Program-made: the position numbers and the translations under genes
Notes under the pieces: generated by a model
Database searches by the model: none
Seen by the model: only the letters and a program-made list of their open reading frames with translations
Told to the model about the DNA's origin: nothing
In this document: one piece after another, positions 17,980 to 26,776 of the stretch
How positions within the stretch are numbered: the first letter of the stretch is position 1
Layout of the letters: each line of letters opens with the position of its first letter
Assembly (NCBI RefSeq): GCF_900128995.1
Contig: NZ_FQUE01000001.1
Coordinates: 248,001-312,000 of the forward strand
Source of the DNA: Loktanella atrilutea
Lineage (GTDB): Bacteria > Pseudomonadota > Alphaproteobacteria > Rhodobacterales > Rhodobacteraceae
Length of the DNA: 64,000 nt
Reading direction: 5' to 3'

Positions 17980-18849
17980 CTATCCGCGCGACCGGGCGGA
18001 GAACCGGGGCAGCATGGCGGAAAAGTCCTGCCCGGCCCCGTCCTCCCGGTTCACGAACTGGTCGTAAAGGGCGCGTGCCGCTTCACCGAGGGGCGTGTCG
18101 GCGTCGGCGGCCTTGGCGGCGGCCTGCGCCAACGTCAGGTCCTTCAGCATCAGGTCCGCTGCGAAGCCCGGCTTGTAGCCGTTGTCGGCGGGGGACTGCG
18201 GCCCGACACCGGGGGCAGGGCAATAGGCGTTCATGCTCCAGCTAGACCCGGAGGACGTGCTGACTACATCGAACATCGCCTGACGGTCGAGGCCGAGGCG
18301 GTCGGCGAGGTTGAAGGCCTCGCAGGTGGCGATCATCGTGACGCCAAGGATCATGTTGTTGCAGATCTTGGCGGCCTGACCGTTCCCGGCAGGGCCGCAG
18401 TGCACGACCTTCTGCCCCATGATGTCGAACAGCGGCTTGCAGGTGTCGAAGGCCGCCTGCGGCCCGCCCGCCATGAAGGTCAGCGTGCCGTTCGTCGCCC
18501 CGCCGATGCCCCCCGACACGGGGGCGTCGATGGCGGACAGCCCCGCCTCTTCCGCGGCCTGCGCGACGAAGCGGGCGGATTCCACGTCGACGGTGGAACA
18601 GTCGAGGTGAACGGCGCCCTTCCGCATCGCGGGATGAACCTCTCCCGCGACGCTCCGCAGGATCGCGCCGTTGGGCAGCATGGTGATGACGACCTCGGCA
18701 TCCTCGGCCGCGGCGGCGGCGCTGTCCGCGAGGATCATGCCGTCGGGCCGCGCCTGCGTGTCAAAGCCCGTAACGTCGTGGCCCGCCTTGATCAGGTTCG
18801 CGGCCATGGGCGCGCCCATGTTGCCAAGGCCGATGAATGCGATCTTCAT
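17980..18849 (-). CDS. mmsB: 3-hydroxyisobutyrate dehydrogenase
   Basis: 289 residues. The enzyme oxidises 3-hydroxyisobutyrate to methylmalonate semialdehyde with NAD in valine breakdown. Visible marks are the Rossmann motif IAFIGLGNMGAPMAANLIKAG, the substrate motif DAPVSGGIGGA and the catalytic Lys in GNGQAAKICNNM. The start overlaps the end of the upstream hydrolase gene by 4 bases, so it is the last gene of an operon acd-hydrolase-mmsB. Its product is the substrate of MmsA, encoded just upstream. Confidence 0.94.
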   Translation of the reverse strand: MKIAFIGLGNMGAPMAANLIKAGHDVTGFDTQARPDGMILADSAAAAAEDAEVVITMLPNGAILRSVAGEVHPAMRKGAVHLDCSTVDVESARFVAQAAEEAGLSAIDAPVSGGIGGATNGTLTFMAGGPQAAFDTCKPLFDIMGQKVVHCGPAGNGQAAKICNNMILGVTMIATCEAFNLADRLGLDRQAMFDVVSTSSGSSWSMNAYCPAPGVGPQSPADNGYKPGFAADLMLKDLTLAQAAAKAADADTPLGEAARALYDQFVNREDGAGQDFSAMLPRFSARSRG

Positions 18850-19886
18850 GAAACAGTCTCCGGTGTAAGGGCGTCCGGCCCGAGGGGGGCCGTCAGGGTG
18901 GCGATGTCGGCATCCGGCACGTTCCAGTCGGCGTGCCGCCAGCGCGGTGTGCGGTCGCGGTCGATGATCGCCGCGCGGATCCCTTCGAGGAAGTCGGCCT
19001 TTTCCATGCTGCGCGCGGTAAAGCGGTATTCATGACCAAGCGCGGTCTGGATGTCCGGATCGGCGCGGACCGCACGAACGATGCGCAGGGTGCAGGCCAT
19101 CGACAGCGGCGCATTGCGGGCCATCAGGTCCAGCGCGTGGGCGATCGGGGCGGGCGGCACCGCATCCGGCTGACTGCGGATCGCGGCAAGGTCGTGCGCG
19201 GCGAAGACGCGGTCGATGTCGGCCTGCCAGCGGGCCAGCTTTGACTGGGGGGCGGGCAGGGCGGCGCCTGCGATGGTATCGACCTTGCCCGTTTGACAGA
19301 GGCTCGCGATCAGCGCGGGCCACTGGTCCTGCGGCACGAAGGTATCGGCAAACCCCACATGGATCGCATCGCCCGCGTCCATCCGGTCCCCCGTGAGGCC
19401 GAGGTATTCGCCGAGCCGCCCCGGCGCCCGCGCCAGCAGCAGGGTGGAGCCCACGTCCGGTACGAGACCGATGCCGCACTCTGGCAGGGCGATGCGTGTC
19501 GTGTCGCCTACGATGCGATGGCTGGCGTGGCAGCCGATGCCGACGCCGCCGCCCATGGCGAAGCCCTGCATCAGTGCGACGATCGGCTTGCCGTAGCCGG
19601 CGATCACCGCATTCAGCCGGTATTCGTCACGCCAGAAGCGGCGGCCGTAACCGTAATCCCCCGCCACGCCGGTGGCATACATCCTGGCGATGTCGCCGCC
19701 GGCGCAGAACGCCTTCGACCCCGCGGCGTCGATGACGACCAGCGCCACGGTGTCATCGTTTCGCCATGCGGTCAGCGCATCATCGATGGCATGGACCATG
19801 TCCCATGTGAGGGCGTTCAGCGCCGTTTCGCGTGTCAGCGTGATGCGGCCGGCGCGGCCGTCGGTGCGGATGTTGATGTCAGTCAT
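18846..19886 (-). CDS. 3-hydroxyisobutyryl-CoA hydrolase (enoyl-CoA hydratase/isomerase family)
   Basis: 346 residues, the length of HIBCH-type crotonases rather than of the 260-residue hydratases. The crotonase core shows FCAGGDIARMYATG, then MQGFAMGGGVGIGCHASHRI, with the oxyanion glycines and the Glu in LPECGIGLVPDVG. Its place between an acyl-CoA dehydrogenase and mmsB indicates release of CoA from 3-hydroxyisobutyryl-CoA in valine catabolism. It overlaps both neighbours by 4 bases, so translation is coupled throughout. Confidence 0.9.
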   Translation of the reverse strand: MTDINIRTDGRAGRITLTRETALNALTWDMVHAIDDALTAWRNDDTVALVVIDAAGSKAFCAGGDIARMYATGVAGDYGYGRRFWRDEYRLNAVIAGYGKPIVALMQGFAMGGGVGIGCHASHRIVGDTTRIALPECGIGLVPDVGSTLLLARAPGRLGEYLGLTGDRMDAGDAIHVGFADTFVPQDQWPALIASLCQTGKVDTIAGAALPAPQSKLARWQADIDRVFAAHDLAAIRSQPDAVPPAPIAHALDLMARNAPLSMACTLRIVRAVRADPDIQTALGHEYRFTARSMEKADFLEGIRAAIIDRDRTPRWRHADWNVPDADIATLTAPLGPDALTPETVS

Positions 19887-21022
19887 GCAGATACCATGTC
19901 GCGGGCGACGATCAGGCGCATGATCTCGTTCGTGCCTTCAAGGATCTGGTGGACCCGCAGGTCGCGGACGATCTTCTCGATCCCGTAATCGGCGAGGTAG
20001 CCGTAGCCGCCGTGCAGTTGCAGGCACTGGTCGGCGACCTGGCTGCCGGTCTCCGTCACCAGCTTCTTGGCCATGGCGCAGAAGCGGGTGGCGTCTGGGG
20101 CCCCGGTGTCGAGCTTCCATGCCGCCTGCCGCAGGAAGGTGCGGGCGGACTGCAAGGCAATCTCCATGTCGGCGAGGCGGAATTGCAGGGCCTGAAACTG
20201 GTCGATGGATGTGCCGAAGGCCTTCCTCTCCGCCATGTAGGCGCGCGTCTGATCGAGGGCCGACTGCGCAGCGCCGAGCGAGCAGGCGGCGATGTTCAGG
20301 CGACCGCCGTCGAGGCCCTTCATCGCGTATGTGAAACCCTTTCCTTCTTCACCCAGCAAGTCGTCCGAGGGGATGTTGCAATCGTCCAACTGCACTTGAC
20401 GGGTCGGCTGGCTGCGCCAGCCCATCTTGTCCTCCAGCCCACCGAAACTGAGACCTTTTTCACCGTCCATCACGACGAAGGCGCTGATCCCCTTCGGCCC
20501 CGCATCGCCGCTGCGGGCCATGACGATGTAGGCGTCCGAATAGCCACCGCCCGAGATGAAGGCCTTTGTCCCGGTCAGCGCCCAACCCGCGTTCGTGCGG
20601 GTGGCCTTCGTCTTCAGCGCCGCCGCGTCGGACCCGCTGGCGGGTTCGGTCAGGCAATAGGACAGCACGGTCTTCATGGTCAGCGCGTCGGGCAGCAGGC
20701 GGGCCTTCATCTCCTCCGACCCGAACTGGTCGATCATCCGGGCGCACATGTTGTGGATCGACAGGAAGGCTGCGACAGAGGGGCAGGCCATTGACAGCGC
20801 CTCGAACACCAGCGTTGCATCGAGGCGCGTGAGGGCAGTGCCGCCTGCCGCTTCGGAAACATAGAGGCCGCCGAAGCCCAGTTCGGCCAGTTTTGGCCAC
20901 AGATCCTTGGGGATCAGCCCGTCCTTTTCCCACTGCCGCGCGAAGGGGGCGATGTGTTCGGCCCCGCAGGACCGCGCCATGTCGAAGATGGCTGTCTGTT
21001 CGTCGCTAAGCGCGAAGTCCAT
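19883..21022 (-). CDS. Acyl-CoA dehydrogenase, probable isobutyryl-CoA dehydrogenase
   Basis: 379 residues from the ATG at 21022 (MDFALSDEQTAIFDMARS); the frame is open 18 codons further up but without conserved sequence. This FAD enzyme removes two hydrogens from an acyl-CoA thioester. Marks are LSYCLTEPASGSDAAALKT, the FISGGGYSDAYIVMAR block, LQLHGGYGYLADYGIEK and the catalytic Glu region QILEGTNEIMRLI. Genomic context (hydrolase, mmsB, mmsA) points to isobutyryl-CoA as substrate. A palindrome at 21040 sits directly upstream of the start. Confidence 0.9.
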   Translation of the reverse strand: MDFALSDEQTAIFDMARSCGAEHIAPFARQWEKDGLIPKDLWPKLAELGFGGLYVSEAAGGTALTRLDATLVFEALSMACPSVAAFLSIHNMCARMIDQFGSEEMKARLLPDALTMKTVLSYCLTEPASGSDAAALKTKATRTNAGWALTGTKAFISGGGYSDAYIVMARSGDAGPKGISAFVVMDGEKGLSFGGLEDKMGWRSQPTRQVQLDDCNIPSDDLLGEEGKGFTYAMKGLDGGRLNIAACSLGAAQSALDQTRAYMAERKAFGTSIDQFQALQFRLADMEIALQSARTFLRQAAWKLDTGAPDATRFCAMAKKLVTETGSQVADQCLQLHGGYGYLADYGIEKIVRDLRVHQILEGTNEIMRLIVARDMVSA

Positions 21023-21039
21023 CAGTCTCCCCCCTGAAT

Positions 21040-21053
21040 TGAACGTCCGTTCA
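21040..21053. promoter_or_regulatory. Palindrome upstream of the acyl-CoA dehydrogenase operon
   Basis: TGAACG-TC-CGTTCA has perfect 6-base arms and ends 17 bases before the acd ATG is reached on the minus strand. The form is like operators of TetR-family regulators of acyl-CoA genes. No such regulator is encoded nearby, so the factor is unknown. Confidence 0.45.
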
Positions 21054-21095
21054 TAAAATGATGCCGGGCGCTGCATGGATTGTCAAAACGATAAA

Positions 21096-21125
21096 GCCCG
21101 CATCCGACTTGGGACGGATGCGGGC
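21096..21125 (-). terminator. Intrinsic terminator of mmsA
   Basis: An 11-base-pair perfect stem (GCCCGCATCCG and CGGATGCGGGC) with an 8-base loop. On the minus strand it is followed by TTTATCGTTTT. It lies about 180 bases after the mmsA stop and before the acd promoter, so mmsA and acd appear to be separate transcripts. Confidence 0.65.
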
Positions 21126-21302
21126 CATCCGGTCCTCTGGCTGCATTGGGGGCAACCGACGCGATGACCGAACAGTGGCGCGGGGCGATGCCCGGCCGTG
21201 TGACAAAGTCACGGCGCACCCCGCGCCAAAGTTTCGGTTTGCGATGCAGTTTGGCCGACATGGCACGATTGGCGCGCAGCTGGAAACCGCGCGCCACCGT
21301 CG

Positions 21303-22802
21303 TCAGTCCATCGGCTTGAAGTTAAAGGCCGCGCCGTCCTTGATACCTGATGGCCAGCGCGCCGTGACGGTCTTGGTCCGGGTGTAGAACTTGAAGGCGT
21401 CCGGCCCGTGCTGGTTCAGGTCGCCGAAAACCGATTTCTTCCAGCCGCCGAAGGTGTGGTAGGCCAGCGGCACCGGGATGGGGACGTTGATGCCGATCAT
21501 GCCGACGTTGACCCGGGACGCGAAGTCGCGGGCGGCGTCGCCGTCGCGGGTGAAGATCGCGGTGCCGTTGCCCATTTCGTGATCCATCGCCAGACCCAGC
21601 GCCTCCTCGTAGTCGCCTGCGCGGACGACGGAGAGGACGGGTCCGAAGATTTCCTTCTGGTAGATGTCCATGTCCTTCGTCACCCGGTCGAACAGGTGCG
21701 GGCCGACGAAGAAGCCGTCCTCGTATCCCTGCAGGCTGAAGTCGCGGCCGTCGACGACCAGCTCCGCGCCCTGATCCACACCGGAGTCGATCAGTTTGAG
21801 GATGTTGGCCTTGGCGGCGGCGGTGACGACGGGGCCATAGTCCACGTCCTTGCCGCCGGTGTAGGGGCCGACCTTCAGCGCGTCGATGCGGGGCTTGAGC
21901 TTTTCGATCAGCTTGTCGGCGGTGTCTTCGCCGACCGGCACGGCGACCGAGATCGCCATGCAGCGTTCGCCAGCCGCACCGTACCCCGCGCCGATCAGCG
22001 CGTCGGCGGCCTGGTCCATGTCCGCGTCGGGCATGATGATCATGTGGTTCTTGGCGCCGCCGAAGCACTGCACGCGCTTGCCGTTGGAACAGCCGCGCCC
22101 GTAGATGTATTCGGCGATGGGCGTGGAGCCCACGAAGCCGATCGACTGGATGACCGGATGGTCGAGGATCGCGTCCACGCTCTCCTTGTCGCCGTTCACG
22201 ACCTGCAGGATGCCCTTGGGCAGACCTGCCTCCTCCATCAGCTCGGCCAGCATCAGAGGGACCGAGGGGTCACGCTCGGACGGCTTGAGGATGAAGGCGT
22301 TGCCGCAGACGATGGCGGGCGCGAACATCCACATCGGGATCATGGCGGGGAAGTTGAACGGCGTGATGCCGGCAGAGACGCCCAGCGGCTGGCGCATGGA
22401 ATACATGTCGATGCCGGGGCCGGCGCCGTCGGTGAACTCGCCCTTCAGCAGTTGCGGCGCGCCGATGCAGTATTCGACGACCTCGAGCCCGCGCTGCACG
22501 TCGCCTGCGGCGTCGGGCAGGGTCTTGCCATGCTCGCGGCTCAGCGCCTCGGCCAGCTTGTCCATGTCACGGTGCAGCAGGTCGACGAATTTCATCATCA
22601 CGCGCGCGCGGCGCTGCGGGTTCACGGCGGCCCATGCGGGCTGCGCGGCCTCTGCCGCCTTCACGGCGGTGTCGAGGTCGGCGGCATTGGCCAGCGGCAC
22701 GCGGGCCTGCACTTCGCCCGTCGCGGGGTTGTAGACGTCGGCAAAGCGGCCGGAGGTGCCGGCAACATGTTCGCCGTTGATGTAGTGGGTCAGGTCTTTC
22801 AT
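21303..22802 (-). CDS. mmsA: Methylmalonate-semialdehyde dehydrogenase (acylating)
   Basis: 499 residues from the ATG at 22802 (MKDLTHYINGEHVAG). A CoA-dependent aldehyde dehydrogenase that converts methylmalonate semialdehyde to propionyl-CoA, the final step shared by valine and some pyrimidine breakdown routes. Visible blocks are TPFNFPAMIPMWMFAPAI, NGDKESVDAILDHP, GFVGSTPIAEYIY, the NHMIIMPDAD stretch and the catalytic Cys in GAAGERCMAIS. The frame remains open upstream through the LysR regulator, but that stretch is antisense noise. It is divergent from the LysR gene across 99 bases containing a long inverted repeat. Confidence 0.95.
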   Translation of the reverse strand: MKDLTHYINGEHVAGTSGRFADVYNPATGEVQARVPLANAADLDTAVKAAEAAQPAWAAVNPQRRARVMMKFVDLLHRDMDKLAEALSREHGKTLPDAAGDVQRGLEVVEYCIGAPQLLKGEFTDGAGPGIDMYSMRQPLGVSAGITPFNFPAMIPMWMFAPAIVCGNAFILKPSERDPSVPLMLAELMEEAGLPKGILQVVNGDKESVDAILDHPVIQSIGFVGSTPIAEYIYGRGCSNGKRVQCFGGAKNHMIIMPDADMDQAADALIGAGYGAAGERCMAISVAVPVGEDTADKLIEKLKPRIDALKVGPYTGGKDVDYGPVVTAAAKANILKLIDSGVDQGAELVVDGRDFSLQGYEDGFFVGPHLFDRVTKDMDIYQKEIFGPVLSVVRAGDYEEALGLAMDHEMGNGTAIFTRDGDAARDFASRVNVGMIGINVPIPVPLAYHTFGGWKKSVFGDLNQHGPDAFKFYTRTKTVTARWPSGIKDGAAFNFKPMD

Positions 22803-22833
22803 GAGAGCCTCCTTCAGGTTGGCCGCATCATAG

Positions 22834-22893
22834 CCTTGCATTTTTGGGGTAAAAAGCGCCAATATCTCAAAGTCGTTTTGCGAAAATGCAAGG
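22834..22893. promoter_or_regulatory. 11-bp inverted repeats spanning the mmsA/LysR promoter region
   Basis: CCTTGCATTTT (22834-22844) and AAAATGCAAGG (22883-22893) are perfect inverted copies separated by 38 bases. They lie between the divergent mmsA and LysR genes. Such spaced sites suit a tetrameric LysR-type regulator binding two half-operators, so this is probably where the neighbouring regulator acts. Confidence 0.5.
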
Positions 22894-22901
22894 ATGAAGC
22901 G

Positions 22902-23798
22902 GTGCTGAATTGGGACGACATGCGGATCTTTCTGGCCGTCGCGCGGGCCGGCGGGCTGTCTGGGGCCGCCCCTGTGTTGCGCATGGACCCGGCCACGCTG
23001 GGCCGCCGCATCGCCCGGCTGGAAGCGGCGGTGGGGGCCGCCCTGTTCGTCAAGTCGCCGCAGGGCTATGCGGTGACGGACCTTGGCGCGCGCATGACAG
23101 AGGCTGCTGCGGCGGCGGAAACCGCACTGACCGCCGCGGCCGATCTGGGGCAAAGCCCCAGCAGCGGGTTGGCGGGGCAGATCAGGATCGGTGCACCGGA
23201 CGGCTGCGCGAACTTTCTGCTGCCGCAGGTTTGCGCCGCGATTCAGTCCGACAACCCGGCGCTCGAGGTCCAGATCCTCGCCCTGCCGCGCGTCGTGAAC
23301 CTGTCGCGGAGGGAGGCGGACATGGCCGTTACCGTCAGCCCGCCCGAGGCGGGGCGGCTGACGGTGCAGAAGATCACGGACTATCGGCTTCATCTCGCGC
23401 AGCACCGGGATTTCGCCGTGCCTGCCACGCTGGCCGATCTGCGGAGCAGGGCGGTCGTGGGCTACATTCCCGACATGATCTTCGACGCGGCGCTCGACTA
23501 CATGGGCGATCTGGCCGCCGACGGGGTGCAGATGGCCAGCAATTCGGTCAGCGTGCAGGTGCAGATGCTGCGGGCGCGGGCAGGGGTCGGCATCGCGCAT
23601 GATTTCGCCTTGCCCTTCGCGCCGGAGGTGCGTCGCGTCCTGACCGATGCGGTATCGCTGACCCGGTCGTTCTACCTCGTCCGTCACACGGCGGATCGCC
23701 AGTCTGACCGGCTGCAACGCTTCGCGACCCTGCTGACAGAGGGTCTGCGGGCAGAGGTCGCGCGGCTGGAATCCTTGACAGACGCGGCGGCGGTCTGA
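22902..23798 (+). CDS. LysR-type transcriptional regulator of the mmsA locus
   Basis: 298 residues starting at a GTG (VLNWDDMRIFLAVARAGG); the CTG next to it or the ATG at 22920 are alternatives, but only the GTG gives the full N-terminal helix. The winged helix-turn-helix is LSGAAPVLRMDPATLGRRIARLEAAVGA, followed by the effector-binding region typical of the family. It is transcribed away from mmsA over a shared 99-base region with a long inverted repeat. It therefore probably controls mmsA, perhaps in response to a branched-chain amino acid intermediate (inferred from position). Confidence 0.88.
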   Translation: MLNWDDMRIFLAVARAGGLSGAAPVLRMDPATLGRRIARLEAAVGAALFVKSPQGYAVTDLGARMTEAAAAAETALTAAADLGQSPSSGLAGQIRIGAPDGCANFLLPQVCAAIQSDNPALEVQILALPRVVNLSRREADMAVTVSPPEAGRLTVQKITDYRLHLAQHRDFAVPATLADLRSRAVVGYIPDMIFDAALDYMGDLAADGVQMASNSVSVQVQMLRARAGVGIAHDFALPFAPEVRRVLTDAVSLTRSFYLVRHTADRQSDRLQRFATLLTEGLRAEVARLESLTDAAAV

Positions 23799-23833
23799 AA
23801 CGCTGAGAGACACGGTCATGAGGGAGGATAGTC

Positions 23834-24268
23834 ATGCTTGTGAAACAGATATTGGGGTCCAAGGCCTCGCAAGAGATGTTCTGGGTGACGCCCGACGCCC
23901 TTGTGTCGGATGCGGCGCGGATCATGTCCGACAACCGGATCGGCACCGTGGTCGTCAGCACCGACGGCAAGCGACTGGCGGGCATCCTGTCGGAGCGCGA
24001 CATCGTCCGTCAGGTCGGCAAGACCGGGGCTGCCTGCCTCGACAATCCGGTGTCGAGCCTGATGACCGCAAAGATCACCACCTGCACCGGTCAGGACAGC
24101 GATGTAGAGGTGCTGCAGACCATGACCGACGGTCGGTTCCGCCACCTCCCGGTGATCGAGAACGACACGATGATCGGCCTGATCTCCATCGGCGACGTGG
24201 TCAAGGCGCGGCTGTCCGAACTCGCGATGGAGAAGTCGGCCCTCGAAGGGATGATCATGGGGCACTGA
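23834..24268 (+). CDS. Two-CBS-domain protein
   Basis: 144 residues, made almost entirely of two CBS domains in tandem: about 14-65 (VTPDALVSDAARIMSDNRIGTVVVS) and about 78-130 (CTGQDSDVEVLQTMTDGRFRHLPVIE). CBS pairs bind adenine nucleotides and sense energy or SAM levels. No enzyme domain is attached. A strong ribosome site (GGGAGGA) precedes the ATG. It lies 35 bases after the LysR gene and 81 before coaD; no functional link with either is apparent. Confidence 0.9.
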   Translation: MLVKQILGSKASQEMFWVTPDALVSDAARIMSDNRIGTVVVSTDGKRLAGILSERDIVRQVGKTGAACLDNPVSSLMTAKITTCTGQDSDVEVLQTMTDGRFRHLPVIENDTMIGLISIGDVVKARLSELAMEKSALEGMIMGH

Positions 24269-24349
24269 CCGGGAATACCGGCGCGGACTTGCGGTCGCGG
24301 CGGAAATGCGGTTCTGCTGCGCCTGCGACACAAACTTGCGAGGCCGCCC

Positions 24350-24841
24350 ATGCGCATCGGACTTTATCCCGGCACCTTCGATCCCGTCACCCACGGGCAT
24401 ATCGACATCGTCCGGCGGGCCTGTTCGCTGGTCGACAAGCTGGTGATCGGGGTCGCGATCAACCGCGACAAGGGGCCGCTGTTCGATCTGGAGGAGCGGG
24501 TCGAGATGGTCCGGTCAGAGGTCGTGCCGCTGGGCGAACCGCTGGGGACGGAAATCGTCGTCCATCCGTTCGAGAACCTGCTGATCCACTGCGCGCGCGA
24601 CGTCGGCGCCGGCGTCATCATCCGGGGTCTGCGGGCGGTGGCGGATTTCGAATACGAATTCCAGATGGTCGGCATGAACCGCAGCCTCGACAACTCTGTC
24701 GAGACGGTCTTTCTGATGGCGGACGCCAAGAATCAGGCGATCGCGTCTAAGCTGGTCAAGGAAATCGCCCGTCTGGGCGGCGACGTGTCGAAATTCGTCA
24801 CGCCCGCCGTCGATCAGGCCCTGCGGACGAAACTGGCCTGA
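24350..24841 (+). CDS. coaD: Pantetheine-phosphate adenylyltransferase
   Basis: 163 residues, full length. The enzyme adds AMP to 4'-phosphopantetheine, giving dephospho-CoA, the penultimate step of CoA synthesis. It shows GTFDPVTHGHIDIV with the nucleotidyltransferase HxGH motif, the RGLRAVADFEYEFQM block and the C-terminal SKLVKEIARLGGDVS, where the usual ISS is IAS. It converges on the small YjiS-like gene. Confidence 0.97.
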   Translation: MRIGLYPGTFDPVTHGHIDIVRRACSLVDKLVIGVAINRDKGPLFDLEERVEMVRSEVVPLGEPLGTEIVVHPFENLLIHCARDVGAGVIIRGLRAVADFEYEFQMVGMNRSLDNSVETVFLMADAKNQAIASKLVKEIARLGGDVSKFVTPAVDQALRTKLA

Positions 24842-24894
24842 GCCTGTCGGTCCCGAAAGGGCCGCTACCGGCGGCGTGGGGCAGGGGGGTATCG

Positions 24895-25053
24895 TCAGCC
24901 GTAGACAGCCTGACGCGCGATCTTGGCGGCATCGTCGCGGTGGATGTTCAGGTCGAGTGCCACGTCGAGCGGCATCGCCTCGATCTCGGCCTTGGTCCGG
25001 GCGTAGACGGCGCGTTTGGCGATGGTCTCGCGAATGGTGTCGAACAGGGTCAT
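24895..25053 (-). CDS. Small DUF1127/YjiS-like protein
   Basis: 52 residues from the ATG at 25053, which has a good ribosome site (AAAGGAG, 8 bases upstream). The C-terminal half, with ALDLNIHRDDAAKIARQAVYG, matches the layout of DUF1127 proteins (a short helix, then a DIGI-like turn and an R-A-Y end). Such proteins are small, basic and often stress- or regulator-linked in alphaproteobacteria. The frame extends upstream to 25125 but without conserved sequence. Confidence 0.7.
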   Translation of the reverse strand: MTLFDTIRETIAKRAVYARTKAEIEAMPLDVALDLNIHRDDAAKIARQAVYG

Positions 25054-25176
25054 GGCGTGCTCCTTTCGGGGGCTTGATGTGCGCTCCTCTTGCACACAAT
25101 CTAGCCATGCTGCGCTGCAGCACAACAGCCAGTTCCGAAGGGCACCCTTGCGCAGGGTGCAAGGCCACCGCCCCGT

Positions 25177-25572
25177 TTACGCCAGTTTCTGCGCCACATT
25201 GACGAAATCCCACGCGGCCTGTTCGTCTTGCGCTTCAAAGGTGCGGGCGTCGACCGGGATGATGTGGTTGAAGAACGCGATCATGCCGCTGGCGCCTGCC
25301 GGCGCGCCGACGACGGCGTAGCGGGCGATATGCGTCAGGCTGCGCATCTCCGCCTTGAGGGCGGAGAGGTTGATGCCGACACCGGCGTCCGATTCGTCGA
25401 AGTCCTTGAACCGCAGCAGCACGTTGATCTTGCCGGGTTGGTTATCGAAGGCGGCGTTCAGGATCTGCCCCATTTCCCCCATGCCGGTCGCGTCGAGGTT
25501 GTCGGTGATGTCGAAGGCATAGACATGGTCGTAATCGGTGGGCAGAGGAACGACGCCGTGGATCGTGGTCAT
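25177..25572 (-). CDS. STAS/SpoIIAA-like protein (DUF3478 type)
   Basis: 131 residues. The sequence reads as one STAS-like alpha/beta domain: YAFDITDNLDATGMGEMGQIL, INVLLRFKDFDESDAGVG, ARYAVVGAPAGASGMIAFFN and a C-terminal helix with DEQAAWDFV. Proteins of this SpoIIAA-like family are small, soluble and of unknown role; no conserved phosphorylatable Ser is obvious. It is on the same strand as gap and starts about 115 bases after the gap stop, past the gap terminator. Confidence 0.85.
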   Translation of the reverse strand: MTTIHGVVPLPTDYDHVYAFDITDNLDATGMGEMGQILNAAFDNQPGKINVLLRFKDFDESDAGVGINLSALKAEMRSLTHIARYAVVGAPAGASGMIAFFNHIIPVDARTFEAQDEQAAWDFVNVAQKLA

Positions 25573-25636
25573 GGAGTGGCCTTTCGCATTGGCTTCGCGC
25601 CCAACGTCAGGCGCGGCGCCGGGGTTCCGACACGCA

Positions 25637-25665
25637 AAAGGGCCGCCCGTGACGGACGGCCCTTT
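25637..25665 (-). terminator. Terminator of gap
   Basis: AAAGGGCCG(C)CCGT and ACGG(A)CGGCCCTTT form a long stem with one mismatch at 25637-25665, flanked by A and T runs on either side. It lies 22 bases after the gap stop codon on the minus strand. Confidence 0.75.
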
Positions 25666-25686
25666 GCAGATCGGATGGAACCGCGA

Positions 25687-26688
25687 TCAGATCAGCTTGC
25701 CCATGGCGACGGCCACGTCGGACATCCGGTTCGAGAAGCCCCACTCGTTGTCGTACCAAGTCAGGATGCGGACCATGTTGCCGGACAGCACCTTGGTCTG
25801 GTCCATGTGGAACGTGGACGACGCGGGGTCGTGGTTGAAGTCCGAGGAGACCATCGGCAGGTCGGTGTAGGCGAGGATGCCCTTCATCGGGCCGTCGGCC
25901 GCGGCGCGGATCGCGTCGTTGATCTCCTGCACGGTGGTGTCGCGGCTGGCCTCGAAGGTCAGGTCCACGACCGACACGTTCGGCGTCGGCACCCGGATCG
26001 CCACGCCGTCGAGCTTGCCGTCGAGTTCCGGCAGCACCAGACCCACCGCCTTGGCGGCCCCGGTCGAAGTCGGGATCATCGACAGCGCCGCGGCGCGGGC
26101 GCGGTAGAGGTCCTTGTGCATCGTGTCCAGCGTCGGCTGGTCGCCGGTGTAGCTGTGGATCGTGGTCATGAAGCCCTTGGTGATGCCAACGGCGTCGTTC
26201 AGCACCTTGGCGACGGGGGACAGGCAGTTCGTCGTGCAGGAGGCGTTCGACACGATGATGTCGTCCTTGGTCAGCGTCTCGTGGTTCACGCCATAGACGA
26301 TGGTCTTGTCGGCATTGGTCCCGGGGGCAGAGATCAGGACACGCTTGGACCCGTTCTGCAAGTGGGCCTGGCAGGCGTCCTTGGAGGTGAAGATACCGGT
26401 GCATTCCATCACGATGTCCACGTCGCCCCATGGCAGGTCGGCGGGGTTGCGCATGGCGGTCACGCGGATCGGGCCGCGGCCGGCGTCGATCGTGTCCTCG
26501 GTCGTGGTGACGGTGCCCGGGAACTTGCCGTGCACCGAATCGAAGCGCAGCAGGTGGGCATTCGTCTCGACCGGGCCAAGATCGTTGATCGCGATGACCT
26601 CGATGTCCGTGCGTCCGGATTCGATGATCGCGCGCAGCACGTTGCGCCCGATGCGACCGAACCCGTTGATTGCGACTTTGACGGCCAT
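25687..26688 (-). CDS. gap: Glyceraldehyde-3-phosphate dehydrogenase
   Basis: 333 residues from the ATG at 26688 ([20 protein letters not shown]); the open frame upstream is spurious. The enzyme phosphorylates and oxidises glyceraldehyde 3-phosphate with NAD(P) in glycolysis or in the Calvin and gluconeogenic directions. Catalytic Cys151 is in [13 protein letters not shown], the Asp in AINDLG (NAD preference) is present, and the block [13 protein letters not shown] is reduced to [12 protein letters not shown] near the end. A terminator follows. A short membrane-protein gene lies 88 bases upstream on the same strand. Confidence 0.97.
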   Translation of the reverse strand: MAVKVAINGFGRIGRNVLRAIIESGRTDIEVIAINDLGPVETNAHLLRFDSVHGKFPGTVTTTEDTIDAGRGPIRVTAMRNPADLPWGDVDIVMECTGIFTSKDACQAHLQNGSKRVLISAPGTNADKTIVYGVNHETLTKDDIIVSNASCTTNCLSPVAKVLNDAVGITKGFMTTIHSYTGDQPTLDTMHKDLYRARAAALSMIPTSTGAAKAVGLVLPELDGKLDGVAIRVPTPNVSVVDLTFEASRDTTVQEINDAIRAAADGPMKGILAYTDLPMVSSDFNHDPASSTFHMDQTKVLSGNMVRILTWYDNEWGFSNRMSDVAVAMGKLI

Positions 26689-26776
26689 GATGATACCTCG
26701 TTGCTGGTTGACGCGGCGGTGGGCGCCGCTTTGCGGCGAACATTGCGAATTTGCGCCAAAGGTCAAGGGTGTTGCG

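Noticed and set aside
21408-22901. Long plus-strand frame leading into the LysR regulator, as if a fusion protein
   Set aside because: It is the antisense of mmsA; the LysR protein has a normal N-terminus at the GTG at 22902.
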